Below are positions 32,746 through 40,521 of a stretch of DNA of 40,521 bases, piece after piece. The stretch is taken from contig MPOT01000079.1 of NCBI GenBank assembly GCA_001896545.1, positions 1 through 40,521 of the forward strand, read 5' to 3'. The notes under the pieces were generated by a model, which saw nothing but the letters and a program-made list of their open reading frames with translations, was not told the DNA's origin and searched no databases. The position numbers and the translations under genes are program-made. Origin of the DNA: Tepidanaerobacter sp. EBM-38. GTDB taxonomy: Bacteria > Bacillota > Thermosediminibacteria > Thermosediminibacterales > Tepidanaerobacteraceae. Position 1 is the stretch's first letter, and the number at the start of each line of letters is the position of its first letter.

Positions 32746-33396
32746 TCATAAATGCTTTTCCATATTTTCGATATCGTGTTTTTGCCCAACTACCGCAAGC
32801 ACATCGCCTTTTAAAATGACATCATCGCCATTAGGTGATATCATTACATCGCCATCGCGTTTTATAGCAATAACATTCAAGCCATACTTGCGTCTCATAT
32901 TGAGCTGACTAAGGCTCTTATTGAACCAAGGCGGTATAGCGCTTATCTCTATAATAGAATACTCAGGTGAAAGCTCTATATAATCAAGAATATTAGATAG
33001 GGTTAAATTATGTGCTACTCTGATACCCATATCCCTTTCAGGAAAAACTATCCTATCCGCACCTATTTTATATAACACTTTTCCATGCAGCTCATTCTGT
33101 GCCTTTGCTACTACATATTTAATGCCCATTTCTTTTAATATTAGTGTAACCAGTATGCTAGCCTGAATATCATTTCCTATGCTCACCACTGCCACATCAA
33201 AATTTCTAACACCTAATGCCTTTAATGCATTTTCGTCCGTTGCATCAGCCTTAACAGCATGTGTAATACTGTCAGCTACATTTTGAACTATTTCCTCGTC
33301 AATGTCAATCCCAAGTACATCGTGGCCTAAGTCATACAATGTCTCAGCTAAACTTAATCCAAACCTGCCTAACCCTATAACAACAAATTGTTTCAA
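32746..33396 (-). CDS. ktrA: Potassium uptake regulatory subunit KtrA/TrkA
   Basis: A 216-residue RCK protein. The N-terminal Rossmann nucleotide-binding domain (G-L-G-R-F-G at 8-13, acidic strand end D-I-D near 31-33) binds ATP/ADP or NAD(H); the C-terminal RCK_C domain (about 135-216) is the usual site for c-di-AMP in KtrA homologues. It gates the membrane subunit KtrB. TTG start with GGAGG 8 nt upstream; 18 nt after ktrB. Confidence 0.93.
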   Translation of the reverse strand: MKQFVVIGLGRFGLSLAETLYDLGHDVLGIDIDEEIVQNVADSITHAVKADATDENALKALGVRNFDVAVVSIGNDIQASILVTLILKEMGIKYVVAKAQNELHGKVLYKIGADRIVFPERDMGIRVAHNLTLSNILDYIELSPEYSIIEISAIPPWFNKSLSQLNMRRKYGLNVIAIKRDGDVMISPNGDDVILKGDVLAVVGQKHDIENMEKHL

Positions 33397-33414
33397 TACA
33401 ATCGCCTCCGCATC

Positions 33415-34782
33415 TTATCCAACCAGAATTCTTTCTTCCGGAAATCTTATCATAGCCTTGTTTATTCTGCTGCCAAGAGCCATAGCAAGGGTAAGTGGTC
33501 CAACTCGTCCTGCAAACATGGTTAAAATTATTATGATTTTACCAATACTTGTAAGCTCGGTAGTAATTCCTAAAGTTAAGCCAACTGTTCCAAAAGCTGA
33601 GGTCGTTTCAAACAGAATTGATAGAAAATCTGTTTTTTCAGTAATGGTCAGCAAAAATGAGCTTGTAAATACTAATAATAAAGCTATTACTCCAATAACC
33701 ACAGCCTTAAATATATTATCTATAGGCACTCGCCTTTGATAAATCTCAACATCTTCTTTGGAAGCAAGTATCGTATAAATCATCATGATGATTATTGCAA
33801 ATGTAGAGGTTTTTATGCCTCCTCCGGTAGAAGCGGGTGATGCTCCTATAAACATTAAAAATATCGTGAAATATTTTGACGGCATTGTCAAGTCCGAAAG
33901 ATTGAGTGTATTAAAACCTGCCGTTCTTGCCGTTACTGATTGAAATGCCGCAGCTAAAATTTTTCCGGTTGGAGAAAGATTGCCCAATGTTTTAATATTG
34001 GAATACTCTAAGCAATAAAAGGCAATAAAGCCTGAAACCAATAATAGTAACGTCATAGTAATAACAACTTTAGAGTGTAAGGAAAGATGTTTGAAATTTC
34101 TTTTTAGTAGAAGATCATTAATTACCGTAAATCCAAGCCCACCAAATATTATTAACCCCATTATTACACCATTTATTAATGGATCTTCTACAAAAGGTGT
34201 AAGATTCTTAAATCCTCCTATAAGGTCAAAGCCCGCATTGTTAAATGCCGAAACTGCATGAAACACTCCGTAGTAAATCCCTTTGCTTATACCATATATC
34301 TGTGTAAATCGTATAGATAAAAGCATTGCACCTATTCCTTCAAAAATAAATGTTGTAAGCAGTATATGCCGCGTTAATTTTACAAGGCCCGATAATGTGG
34401 ATTGATTTAAAGCTTCCTGCATCACAATACGCTCGCGAAGCGTTATTTTTTTCCCAAGCAGCAAAAAAATCAAGGTAGCCATTGTCATTATTCCTAGACC
34501 ACCCATTTGAATTAGGCACATTATAACTATCTGACCAAATGTGGAAAATTGAGTTTGTGTATCAACAACCACCAAACCTGTAACACATACGGCAGATGTG
34601 GAAGTAAATAAAGCATTTAGAAAACCTATGCTCTGACCGCTCTTTGAAGCTGAAGGCAGATTTAAAAGAATACCTCCGACAAGTATCAAAGCGGCAAAGC
34701 CGAATACAAGTATTTGAGTAGGTTTTAACTTTCTTAACCCGAAATGCAGTATCTTGATTTCAACCGCCTCCGAAAAGTCCAA
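33415..34782 (-). CDS. ktrB: Potassium transporter membrane subunit KtrB/TrkH
   Basis: A 455-residue K+ transporter of the SKT superfamily with four M1-P-M2 repeats. Pore-loop regions with selectivity-filter glycines are visible: S-A-V-C-V-T-G-L, S-A-F-N-N-A-G-F, A-R-T-A-G-F and S-A-F-G-T-V-G-L; T-G-G-G-I-K-T-S is the gating loop area. With KtrA it forms a Na+-assisted K+ uptake system. The start is doubtful. The TTG at 34782 lies inside the T-run of the rplT terminator and has no ribosome binding site. GGAGG lies inside the frame, 8 nt before an ATC codon, so translation may begin about nine codons later at a rare start. Confidence 0.92.
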   Translation of the reverse strand: MDFSEAVEIKILHFGLRKLKPTQILVFGFAALILVGGILLNLPSASKSGQSIGFLNALFTSTSAVCVTGLVVVDTQTQFSTFGQIVIMCLIQMGGLGIMTMATLIFLLLGKKITLRERIVMQEALNQSTLSGLVKLTRHILLTTFIFEGIGAMLLSIRFTQIYGISKGIYYGVFHAVSAFNNAGFDLIGGFKNLTPFVEDPLINGVIMGLIIFGGLGFTVINDLLLKRNFKHLSLHSKVVITMTLLLLVSGFIAFYCLEYSNIKTLGNLSPTGKILAAAFQSVTARTAGFNTLNLSDLTMPSKYFTIFLMFIGASPASTGGGIKTSTFAIIIMMIYTILASKEDVEIYQRRVPIDNIFKAVVIGVIALLLVFTSSFLLTITEKTDFLSILFETTSAFGTVGLTLGITTELTSIGKIIIILTMFAGRVGPLTLAMALGSRINKAMIRFPEERILVG

Positions 34783-34803
34783 AAAAGCGACCGAAGCCGC
34801 TTT
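34780..34803 (-). terminator. Terminator of the infC-rpmI-rplT operon
   Basis: AGCGGC-TTCG-GTCGCT followed by TTTTTT on the minus strand, directly after the rplT stop and abutting the first possible ktrB codon. Confidence 0.85.
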
Positions 34804-35160
34804 TTATTTACTGTTTGCCTTAGCAATATCTACTAATTGTGTAAAACCGTTAGCATCATTTATCGCCATTTCTGATAACATTTTGCGATTAATCTGTACA
34901 CCGGCTTTTTTAAGCCCGTTAATAAACTTACTATAGGATATGCCGTTAGATCTGGCTGCTGCATTAATTCTAGCGATCCACAGCTTCCTAAAATCTCTCT
35001 TCTTAAGTTTTCTTCCTCTGTAAGCGTGAGATTGAGCTTTGAGGACAGCCTGATTAGCCGGTCTGAATAATTTGCTTTTTGATCCTCTATATCCTTTTGC
35101 AAGCTTGATAACTTTTTTATGTTTTTTACGAGCAGTAACTCCTTTTTTAACTCGTGCCAT
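34804..35160 (-). CDS. rplT: 50S ribosomal protein L20
   Basis: A 118-residue L20 with its very basic N-terminal extension ([15 protein letters not shown]) and globular C-terminal domain. It is an early 23S rRNA-binding assembly protein and, in Firmicutes, represses its own operon through the infC leader. ATG with AAGGAGG; last gene of infC-rpmI-rplT. Confidence 0.98.
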   Translation of the reverse strand: MARVKKGVTARKKHKKVIKLAKGYRGSKSKLFRPANQAVLKAQSHAYRGRKLKKRDFRKLWIARINAAARSNGISYSKFINGLKKAGVQINRKMLSEMAINDANGFTQLVDIAKANSK

Positions 35161-35182
35161 ACTTATCCTCCTTTAGCGTTCA

Positions 35183-35380
35183 TTACATGTAAGGTATTAC
35201 CTGTTTTATTCTCTTGTGATCTGCCTTGCTTAAAATTGCAGGTTTCCTCAGATGCCTTTTTCTCTTAGAAGTTTTTTTGGTTAATATATGACTTTTATAG
35301 GCTTTTGACCTTTTTATTTTCCCTGTCTTTGTAACTTTAAATCTCTTTGCTGCACCTCTATGTGTTTTAACTTTTGGCAT
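35183..35380 (-). CDS. rpmI: 50S ribosomal protein L35
   Basis: A 65-residue L35 beginning [13 protein letters not shown]. The ATG at 35380 follows AAGGAGTG; an upstream in-frame ATG at 35389 would add only three residues and overlaps that site. Between infC and rplT, as in most bacteria. Confidence 0.98.
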   Translation of the reverse strand: MPKVKTHRGAAKRFKVTKTGKIKRSKAYKSHILTKKTSKRKRHLRKPAILSKADHKRIKQVIPYM

Positions 35381-35385
35381 TAATA

Positions 35386-35916
35386 TCACTCCTTATTTGT
35401 AGTTTGTTTTGGTGCAATTACCATGACCATATTTCTGCCTTCCATTTTGGGCGGTTTTTCAACCACACCCACTTCGCTTATGCTTTCAACCACTCTATTT
35501 AAAACCTCTTCACCCAGTTTTGTATGAGTCATCTGTCTGCCACGAAATCTTATGCTTACCTTTACTTTATCCCCATCTTTTAAGAATTTAATGGTATTTT
35601 TTAATCTTACTTGAAAATCATGCTCATCAATGGTAGGATTCATTCTGATTTCTTTTACATTAATTATTTTTTGCTTTTTACGAGCCTCTTTGTCACGCTT
35701 ACTCTGTTCATATTTATACTTCCCAAAATCCATAATTTTACATACCGGCGGCTTTGCATCAGATGCGATTTTTACCAAATCTAGCTGAACTTCCTGGGCA
35801 TAATGCAAGGCATCTTTTAATGACATAATTCCAAGTTGCTTTCCATCAGGGGATATTACTCTTACCTCTTTGTCTCTTATTTCATGATTCACCTGGATGT
35901 CTTTGTCTTTACTAAT
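35386..35916 (-). CDS. infC: Translation initiation factor IF-3, ATT start
   Basis: A 176-residue IF-3: N domain (about 1-75, with [13 protein letters not shown]), short lysine-rich linker and C domain (about 85-170). It binds the 30S subunit, blocks 50S joining and checks the start codon. GGAGGTG lies 6 nt before an ATT at 35916-35914, and residue 1 of homologues matches there ([10 protein letters not shown]). So the start is the non-canonical ATT known for infC, which allows autoregulation by IF-3 discrimination. An in-frame TTG at 35955 lies within the leader terminator and is not a credible start. Confidence 0.96.
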   Translation of the reverse strand: MSKDKDIQVNHEIRDKEVRVISPDGKQLGIMSLKDALHYAQEVQLDLVKIASDAKPPVCKIMDFGKYKYEQSKRDKEARKKQKIINVKEIRMNPTIDEHDFQVRLKNTIKFLKDGDKVKVSIRFRGRQMTHTKLGEEVLNRVVESISEVGVVEKPPKMEGRNMVMVIAPKQTTNKE

Positions 35917-35936
35917 ACTGTTCACCTCCAAAATTA

Positions 35937-36066
35937 TAAAAATAAAAAGGGACAAGAAGAATCACTCGTCCCTATTGAAATCTGTGGGATAATAACCTTA
36001 TAAGCTTTCGCCATAAGGTGAGAATATATCTTCTGCTTAAAATTACTTTATTATCTTTTCACTACA
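35937..36066 (-). promoter_or_regulatory. L20-type attenuator leader of infC-rpmI-rplT
   Basis: The leader contains a stem-loop ACCTTAT-GGCGAAAGC-TTATAAGGT, placed like the L20-binding mimic in Firmicute leaders, and ends in a terminator AGGGAC-(14 nt)-GTCCCT followed by TTTTATTTTT (35937-35973) just before infC. High L20 would favour termination. Assignment rests on position and form; a covariance search would settle it. Confidence 0.75.
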
Positions 36067-36072
36067 TCAGTA

Positions 36073-36102
36073 AATATATCACATATTTACCTTTAATGTC
36101 AA
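36073..36102 (-). promoter_or_regulatory. Sigma-A promoter for infC operon
   Basis: TTGACA (36097-36102 on plus), 18-nt spacer, TATATT (36073-36078). The -35 overlaps the thrS stop codon region. Confidence 0.75.
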
Positions 36103-38009
36103 TTAAATTTTGAAGCCAATGTCAATACCTCATCGATAAACGTCTCAACAGGTTTTTGCCCTACATCGCCTTTTTCTCTAGTCCGCACTGAAACCGTGTT
36201 TTCATTCGCTTCTTTGTCACCTACGACAAGCATATAAGGGATTTTTTTCATCTGTGCGTCTCTTACCTTATAGCCTATTTTTTCATTTCTTTCGTCTACT
36301 TCCACTCGGATACCGGCTTCTTCCAACTGTTTCTTTACTTTATAGGCATAATCCATGTGTTTTTCACTTATGGGAAGAATCCTTGCCTGCACGGGAGCAA
36401 GCCAAACCGGAAAGGCTCCTGCATAATGTTCAATTAATATTCCGATAAAGCGCTCAATGCTTCCAAAGATAACCCTGTGAATCATAACCGGCCGGTGCTT
36501 TTCACCATCTGCCCCGATATATGACAAGTCAAAGCGCTCAGGCATCTGGAAATCCAATTGAATGGTTCCGCACTGCCATGTTCTGCCTAAACTGTCCTTT
36601 AAATGAAAGTCAATTTTAGGGCCGTAAAAAGCTCCATCACCCTCATTAATCTTATATGACATGCCCTTTTTATCCAAAGCTCCTTGCAAAGCTGCTGTTG
36701 CCTGGTCCCATAGTTCATCAGAACCCATGGAATTTTCTGGTCTTGTGGACAGCTCTACATTATATTCAAAACCGAATATCTGATAAAAGTAGTCTACCAA
36801 ATCTATCACACCAATTATCTCATCTTCTATTTGAGAAGGCATCATGAATATATGTGCATCATCCTGTGTAAAACATCTTACCCTCATAAGGCCGTGCAAA
36901 ACTCCAGAAAGCTCATGACGATGCACCAAGCCAAGTTCGCCTAATCTAATGGGTAAATCTCTGTAGCTTCGAGAATCTGTTTTATACATGAGTATGCCTC
37001 CAGGGCAATTCATGGGTTTTACAGCATAATTCATATCATCAATTTTTGTAAAATACATATTTTCCTTATAGTGATCCCAATGGCCAGATCTTCTCCAAAG
37101 CTCTTCATTTAATATGATTGGAGTTTTTATTTCTTGATAGCCTCTTTTACTATGTTCCTTGCGCCAGAAATCTGTCAACAAATTCCATATTATCATGCCC
37201 TTTGGATGAAAAAACGGAAATCCAGGACCTTCTTCGTGAATACTGAAAAGATCCAATTCTTTACCTAGTTTTCGGTGGTCGCGTTTTTTGGCCTCTTCTA
37301 TGCGTGTTAAATATTCGTCCAGCATAGATTTTTTTGGAAATGAGATGCCATAAATCCTCTGGAGCATCTTATTATGTTCATCGCCCCTCCAATAAGCACC
37401 TGCCAGACTCGTAAGTTTAAATGCCTTTATCCTTCCAGTGGAAGGAATATGAGGCCCTGCACAAAGATCCTTAAACTCGCCCTGCTGATAAAAGCTAATG
37501 GGTGCTCCTTCCGGAAGGGCTTCTACTAATTCTACCTTATATGGTTCATTTATTTTGTTAAGTTCTTCTATAGCTTCTTCTTTGGATACATTTTTACGAC
37601 AAAAAGCATAGTCTTCAGCAATTATTTTAGCCATTTCCTGCTCTATTTTTTCAAGGTCCGATGGGGTAAAGCTTTCATCCCGGTCAAAATCATAATAAAA
37701 TCCTTCATCGATAGCCGGACCTATGGCTAATTTAGTTTCGGGGAATAATCGTTTTACGGCTTGTGCCATAACATGTGACGAGCTATGCCAAAATACTTTT
37801 CGCCCTTCTTCATCTTCAAATGTCAAAAACTGTACATTACAATCTTTATCAACTTTCGAACTAAGGTCTTTAATAACGCCGTCAACTTTAGCAGCTAGAG
37901 CTTCCTTGCCTAATTTCCTGCTTATATTTTCGGCGATTTCAAGTAATGTAATACCTTTTTGATATACTTTTTCAACTCCATCTTTTAAACTCACTTTTAC
38001 TTGTTCCAT
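36099..38009 (-). CDS. thrS: Threonyl-tRNA synthetase
   Basis: A 636-residue ThrRS with an N-terminal TGS domain (about 1-62), the editing domain (about 70-220; H-S-S-S-H-V near 75 and C-A-G-P-H near 178), a class II catalytic domain (about 240-530) with zinc ligands including the cysteine in M-N-C-P-G-G, and a C-terminal anticodon-binding domain. It charges tRNA-Thr and clears Ser-tRNA-Thr. ATG after GGAAGGG. It is controlled by a Thr T-box and has its own promoter. Confidence 0.98.
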   Translation of the reverse strand: MEQVKVSLKDGVEKVYQKGITLLEIAENISRKLGKEALAAKVDGVIKDLSSKVDKDCNVQFLTFEDEEGRKVFWHSSSHVMAQAVKRLFPETKLAIGPAIDEGFYYDFDRDESFTPSDLEKIEQEMAKIIAEDYAFCRKNVSKEEAIEELNKINEPYKVELVEALPEGAPISFYQQGEFKDLCAGPHIPSTGRIKAFKLTSLAGAYWRGDEHNKMLQRIYGISFPKKSMLDEYLTRIEEAKKRDHRKLGKELDLFSIHEEGPGFPFFHPKGMIIWNLLTDFWRKEHSKRGYQEIKTPIILNEELWRRSGHWDHYKENMYFTKIDDMNYAVKPMNCPGGILMYKTDSRSYRDLPIRLGELGLVHRHELSGVLHGLMRVRCFTQDDAHIFMMPSQIEDEIIGVIDLVDYFYQIFGFEYNVELSTRPENSMGSDELWDQATAALQGALDKKGMSYKINEGDGAFYGPKIDFHLKDSLGRTWQCGTIQLDFQMPERFDLSYIGADGEKHRPVMIHRVIFGSIERFIGILIEHYAGAFPVWLAPVQARILPISEKHMDYAYKVKKQLEEAGIRVEVDERNEKIGYKVRDAQMKKIPYMLVVGDKEANENTVSVRTREKGDVGQKPVETFIDEVLTLASKFN

Positions 38010-38066
38010 AATATCCCTTCCTTTTGTCCTTAAATACAGATATGTTACAAATATAATTTATTTTTT

Positions 38067-38256
38067 AAAATCAAAAACCTCGCATCCCTTAAGGGACGAG
38101 AGGTTTTCCCGCGGTTCCACCCTAATTTAAACTCATTTTAATAAGGCTTATAGCCATAAAACTCCGAGTTGGTCTTCGGTCTACTATTCCCAGGGCTTTC
38201 GCAGCTTCCGGCCCCTCTCTTTAGAGAAAATCGTAAACTTACTCTTCTCTTCATAG
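38067..38256 (-). promoter_or_regulatory. T-box leader, tRNA-Thr responsive
   Basis: Shows an AGAGTAAG segment, a stem I with GCCGGAAGC, the specifier ACC (Thr; plus 38171-38173) in GAAGACCAACTCGG, the T-box sequence GGGTGGAACCGCGGG and a terminator AACCTCTCGTCCCTTAAGGG (arms 38074-38107) ending in a T-run. Uncharged tRNA-Thr should promote readthrough into thrS. Confidence 0.93.
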
Positions 38257-38281
38257 TTTTTATATAAATAGAATTTTATTT

Positions 38282-38310
38282 ATTATAATTCTATTGATTA
38301 CTATTGTCAA
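38282..38310 (-). promoter_or_regulatory. Near-consensus sigma-A promoter for thrS
   Basis: TTGACA (38305-38310 on plus), 17-nt spacer, TATAAT (38282-38287); both hexamers match consensus. Confidence 0.9.
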
Positions 38311-38365
38311 GAGCGCACTTGCCGTATACTATGACAACTAATGCCAACGAATTTTGCTATATATA

Positions 38366-38974
38366 TTATAAGAAATAATAAGAAACCAGTGCTTGTACTA
38401 TACCAACAAAAAATCCCATTACACCTCCTAGAACTTCTATCTGCTTTAATTCTTGCTTTGAAAGTCTGATAATCAAATCTTCCAGTTCTTCTAAATCAAA
38501 TGAATTAATCTTTTCTTCCACGAGCTCTTTAAGCTGAAATTCTTTCTTTGCCTTTTGAATGAGCGTTGCCTTCATCTCATCAAAAAGTTCATTTCCATTA
38601 CGATCGATTATATCGCCAACATAATTTGCTATAGACCCGCGAAGACCGGAAGGTAGAAATCCGGGAAGTTTATCATCAATCTTTGTTGCTACAACATCCT
38701 TTATATATTTTATTATTTCAGTTTTATTTTTATCGGAAGCCAAGCTTTCTATAATTTCTTCCATAGAAATAATCTCATTTTCTAAAGCTTCTCCAATGCT
38801 TCTAGATATATCCAGCCTTCGCTTCGGAATTAAACCCTGTATTTCAATCCCAAGAAGGGGAATTTTAATGGGGTTTAAAGGCCGAAAGATAAGTTTTATA
38901 GCAAAAAGGTTAGTTCCCCAACCGATAAATGCTCCGATTATCGGCATCAATGCCAACTGAATGTATGCATTCAT
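38366..38974 (-). CDS. DUF445 family membrane protein
   Basis: A 202-residue protein of the DUF445 type: an N-terminal hydrophobic segment with G-W-G-T-N-L-F-A-I-K, the segment I-F-R-P-L-N-P, then a soluble helical region rich in charged residues, and a C-terminal membrane segment (G-G-V-M-G-F-F-V-G-I-V-Q-A). The topology is two terminal membrane helices with a helical domain between. Function is not established. The upstream in-frame start at 39040 lacks a ribosome binding site; GGTGAT precedes the ATG at 38974. It lies 147 nt from ytxC. Confidence 0.88.
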   Translation of the reverse strand: MNAYIQLALMPIIGAFIGWGTNLFAIKLIFRPLNPIKIPLLGIEIQGLIPKRRLDISRSIGEALENEIISMEEIIESLASDKNKTEIIKYIKDVVATKIDDKLPGFLPSGLRGSIANYVGDIIDRNGNELFDEMKATLIQKAKKEFQLKELVEEKINSFDLEELEDLIIRLSKQELKQIEVLGGVMGFFVGIVQALVSYYFL

Positions 38975-39099
38975 AAAAGTATCACCATTTTTCCGATTTA
39001 GCATTCTAAATAAATAAGATAAGCTATAACTAAAATTCAAACAAAGTATTTAAAATTAGCTTAAACACAGCCTTAACTATGATAGCATACTTTCAATAG

Positions 39100-39122
39100 A
39101 AAAAAAAGAGCCTTTGGCCCTC
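39100..39122 (-). terminator. Terminator overlapping the ytxC stop
   Basis: GAGGGCC-AAA-GGCTC followed by TTTTTTTT on the minus strand; the first stem base lies within the ytxC stop codon. Confidence 0.82.
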
Positions 39123-40029
39123 ATTTTGTCGTTAAAGGTTTTGATTTTAGGCATATATTACAGCTATTGCAAAAGTGTATCCGGCCTTCAAAAATATTAT
39201 AAATGGTATTAATAACCTCTATTTTATCTTCTCCCGTAAACCCATGGATAATGATTTTCCTTGGAGCTATATTTATCAAAGTGCTTATAACTATGTCATC
39301 TGTACTCACTTCATCATTTTCCTGTGCCAGTAAATCCAAACTCAAATCATTCTCTATAAATTTAGAGTCTTCATCCATTAGTATTATTTTGGTATTGCAA
39401 AATACCACATTTACTAAATCTCTTTTAGGTTCTTGAAGGTCGACAAAATAACGAAGTAAGTCGATAAACTCTTTATACTCCCTATCAATAAGGTATTCAT
39501 CAATAGCTGTGTCTACTAACTCTTCCAACTGTTCCATATATTCTCTTAAGCGAAAGTCAATAAAACCGTCCAGCATGATTATATTATTATCTGCAAGATA
39601 TTCTCTGATTTTATGTACTACACAAATCTTACGTTTTATTTTGCTTGAGGTATCTTGAGTTAAATTTAACTCGCCGCAATTTGCAATATCCAACGTGAAA
39701 TCATATATTCGATTTTGTTCGATTTCGTTGAAATAAAAGCAGTTATCTCTTATTATTTTTTTAATCAAAATTGGTTCCCAATAATCCATTACAATATCTG
39801 AAAGTGCGTTAGCTATGGAATTAACAAATGTTTGCCGCATGATTTTATAATGATTTTCTTTTAATATTATCTCATCTTCTATATAACAATAAAAAAATAC
39901 AGCATTACCTTTATAATTCTTTTTCAGGGTTACATTAAATCCTTTTTTACTTAAAATATCAAATTCCAGTTTCAATCTATCTTCAAAACCTTCTACAGGT
40001 TTAATAGAACCAATTGACAGTATTCTCAC
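39121..40029 (-). CDS. ytxC: YtxC-like sporulation protein
   Basis: A 302-residue protein matching the YtxC family (putative sporulation protein). It is mostly helical, with the central family-typical segment L-A-D-N-N-I-I-M-L-D-G-F-I-D-F-R-L-R-E-Y near 160-180, and ends with a C-x-x-C-x-x-C cluster (F-C-N-S-C-N-I-C). Its biochemical role is unknown. A GTG at 40038 overlaps the GGAGTG site; the GTG at 40029 is better spaced and is used. Supports an endospore-forming host. It lies between DUF445 and a tRNA cluster. Confidence 0.85.
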   Translation of the reverse strand: MRILSIGSIKPVEGFEDRLKLEFDILSKKGFNVTLKKNYKGNAVFFYCYIEDEIILKENHYKIMRQTFVNSIANALSDIVMDYWEPILIKKIIRDNCFYFNEIEQNRIYDFTLDIANCGELNLTQDTSSKIKRKICVVHKIREYLADNNIIMLDGFIDFRLREYMEQLEELVDTAIDEYLIDREYKEFIDLLRYFVDLQEPKRDLVNVVFCNTKIILMDEDSKFIENDLSLDLLAQENDEVSTDDIVISTLINIAPRKIIIHGFTGEDKIEVINTIYNIFEGRIHFCNSCNICLKSKPLTTK

Positions 40030-40155
40030 CTCAACCACTCCTTTTATTTTTGTAGTATATATTATATGTCTGTAGCTTATACCATATACAACAAAACAAA
40101 GGAAGTAGTTCCAATAAATTCATTTTGAATTTTCAGTCTTTTTTCTGCATAAAAA

Positions 40156-40230
40156 TGGTGGGCGCTGTAAGGATTGAACTTACGACCCCTTCCGCGTCAA
40201 GGAAGTGCTCTCCCACTGAGCTAAGCGCCC
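40156..40230 (-). tRNA. tRNA-Val(GAC)
   Basis: A 75-nt cloverleaf with encoded CCA: acceptor GGGCGCT/AGCGCCC, anticodon loop TTGACGC in stem CTTCC/GGAAG, T-arm GTAAG-TTCAATC-CTTAC. Confidence 0.97.
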
Positions 40231-40237
40231 ACATCAT

Positions 40238-40326
40238 TGGTGCCGGGAACCGGAATCGAACCGGTATGGGATTTGACTCCCGCAGGATTTTAAGTCCTGT
40301 GCGTCTGCCTGTTCCGCCACCCCGGC
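40238..40326 (-). tRNA. tRNA-Leu(UAA)
   Basis: An 89-nt class II tRNA with CCA: acceptor starts GCCGGGG, anticodon loop CTTAAAA in stem CAGGA/TCCTG, long variable arm CGGGAGTCAAATCCCAT, T-arm CCGG-TTCGATT-CCGG. Confidence 0.97.
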
Positions 40327-40339
40327 AGAACTAATTAAT

Positions 40340-40413
<74 letters not shown>

Positions 40414-40425
40414 TGAAGATACAAA

Positions 40426-40500
40426 TGGAGCGGAAGACGGGATTTGAACCCGCGACCCTCGCCTTGGCAAGGCGATGCTCTACCACTGAGCCACTTCCGC
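40426..40500 (-). tRNA. tRNA-Gly(GCC)
   Basis: A 75-nt tRNA with CCA: acceptor GCGGAAG/CTTCCGC, anticodon loop TTGCCAA in stem TCGCC/GGCGA. Confidence 0.97.
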
Positions 40501-40507
40501 ACATCTA

Positions 40508-40521
40508 TGGTGCCTTGGGGC
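40508..40521 (-). tRNA. 3' end of a further tRNA, cut by window edge
   Basis: Fourteen bases reading GCCCCAAGGCACCA on the minus strand, i.e. an acceptor 3' strand, discriminator A and CCA, in register with the preceding array. Identity cannot be told. Confidence 0.65.

Noticed and set aside
36011..36033. ATG-started ORF of about 26 codons running through the infC leader (M-A-K-A-Y-K-V)
   Set aside because: No ribosome binding site; it crosses the attenuator stem and terminator, and the bases are explained by RNA structure.

Overview
The window looks like chromosome from a low-GC, endospore-forming Firmicute of the class Clostridia. The evidence is the strong AGGAGG-type ribosome binding sites, many TTG/GTG starts, three T-box leaders, an M-box, an L20-type leader before infC, a YtxC sporulation protein, DUF3006, YlbF and YqzL-like proteins, and HprK. 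A Tepidanaerobacter/Thermosediminibacter-like thermoanaerobe would fit, but that is inference from gene content and style. I see no insertion sequence, prophage, CRISPR array or other accessory island. Almost everything is on the minus strand; only ylbF-like (1-363), the MBL lipoprotein/DUF3006 pair (14.2-15.4 kb) and a class A PBP (20.5-22.9 kb) are on plus.

Layout. 0-3.6 kb: YlbF-like protein, then two 4-nt-overlapping mgtE genes read leftward behind a promoter, an M-box Mg2+ riboswitch with terminator, and a previously unlisted 28-codon upstream ORF that begins with Asp-Pro-Gly-Pro and lies inside a second switchable RNA structure. 3.6-4.7 kb: two Gln-rich coiled-coil proteins of unknown role that share a C-terminal motif. 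4.9-8.8 kb: murB, a hydantoinase-A/oxoprolinase-like ATPase and an overlapping HDAC-superfamily deacetylase. 8.9-9.2 kb: a short GerW/YtfJ-like protein. 9.3-14.1 kb: yhaM, hprK, phosphoglucose/phosphomannose isomerase, PHP phosphatase and D-amino-acid transaminase, read leftward from a promoter near 14.1 kb and ended by a terminator near 9.3 kb. 14.2-16.6 kb: ComEC-like metallo-hydrolase lipoprotein with DUF3006, a 57-aa four-cysteine protein, and an OGG-type DNA glycosylase. 16.7-20.25 kb: a type-2-like isoleucyl-tRNA synthetase under an Ile T-box. 20.3-23.1 kb: class A penicillin-binding protein and a bidirectional terminator.

23.1-32.7 kb: rRNA/tRNA methyltransferase, a 29-aa YqzL-like mini-gene, Phe T-box, pheS, pheT, zapA, polX, mutS2 and DUF523, tightly packed. 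32.7-36.1 kb: ktrB-ktrA potassium uptake pair downstream of the infC-rpmI-rplT translation operon, which has an L20-like attenuator leader and an ATT start for infC. 36.1-38.3 kb: thrS under a Thr T-box with a near-perfect sigma-A promoter. 38.3-40.0 kb: DUF445 membrane protein and YtxC. 40.15-40.52 kb: tRNA array in plus-coordinate order Val(GAC), Leu(UAA), Cys(GCA), Gly(GCC) and the 3' end of one more.

The recurrent theme is cis-acting RNA control: one metal riboswitch, three tRNA-sensing T-boxes and one ribosomal-protein leader within 40 kb. The item most worth following is the mgtE leader, where a transcriptional Mg2+ switch appears to be followed by a translated leader peptide resembling the principle (not the phylogeny) of enterobacterial MgtL.
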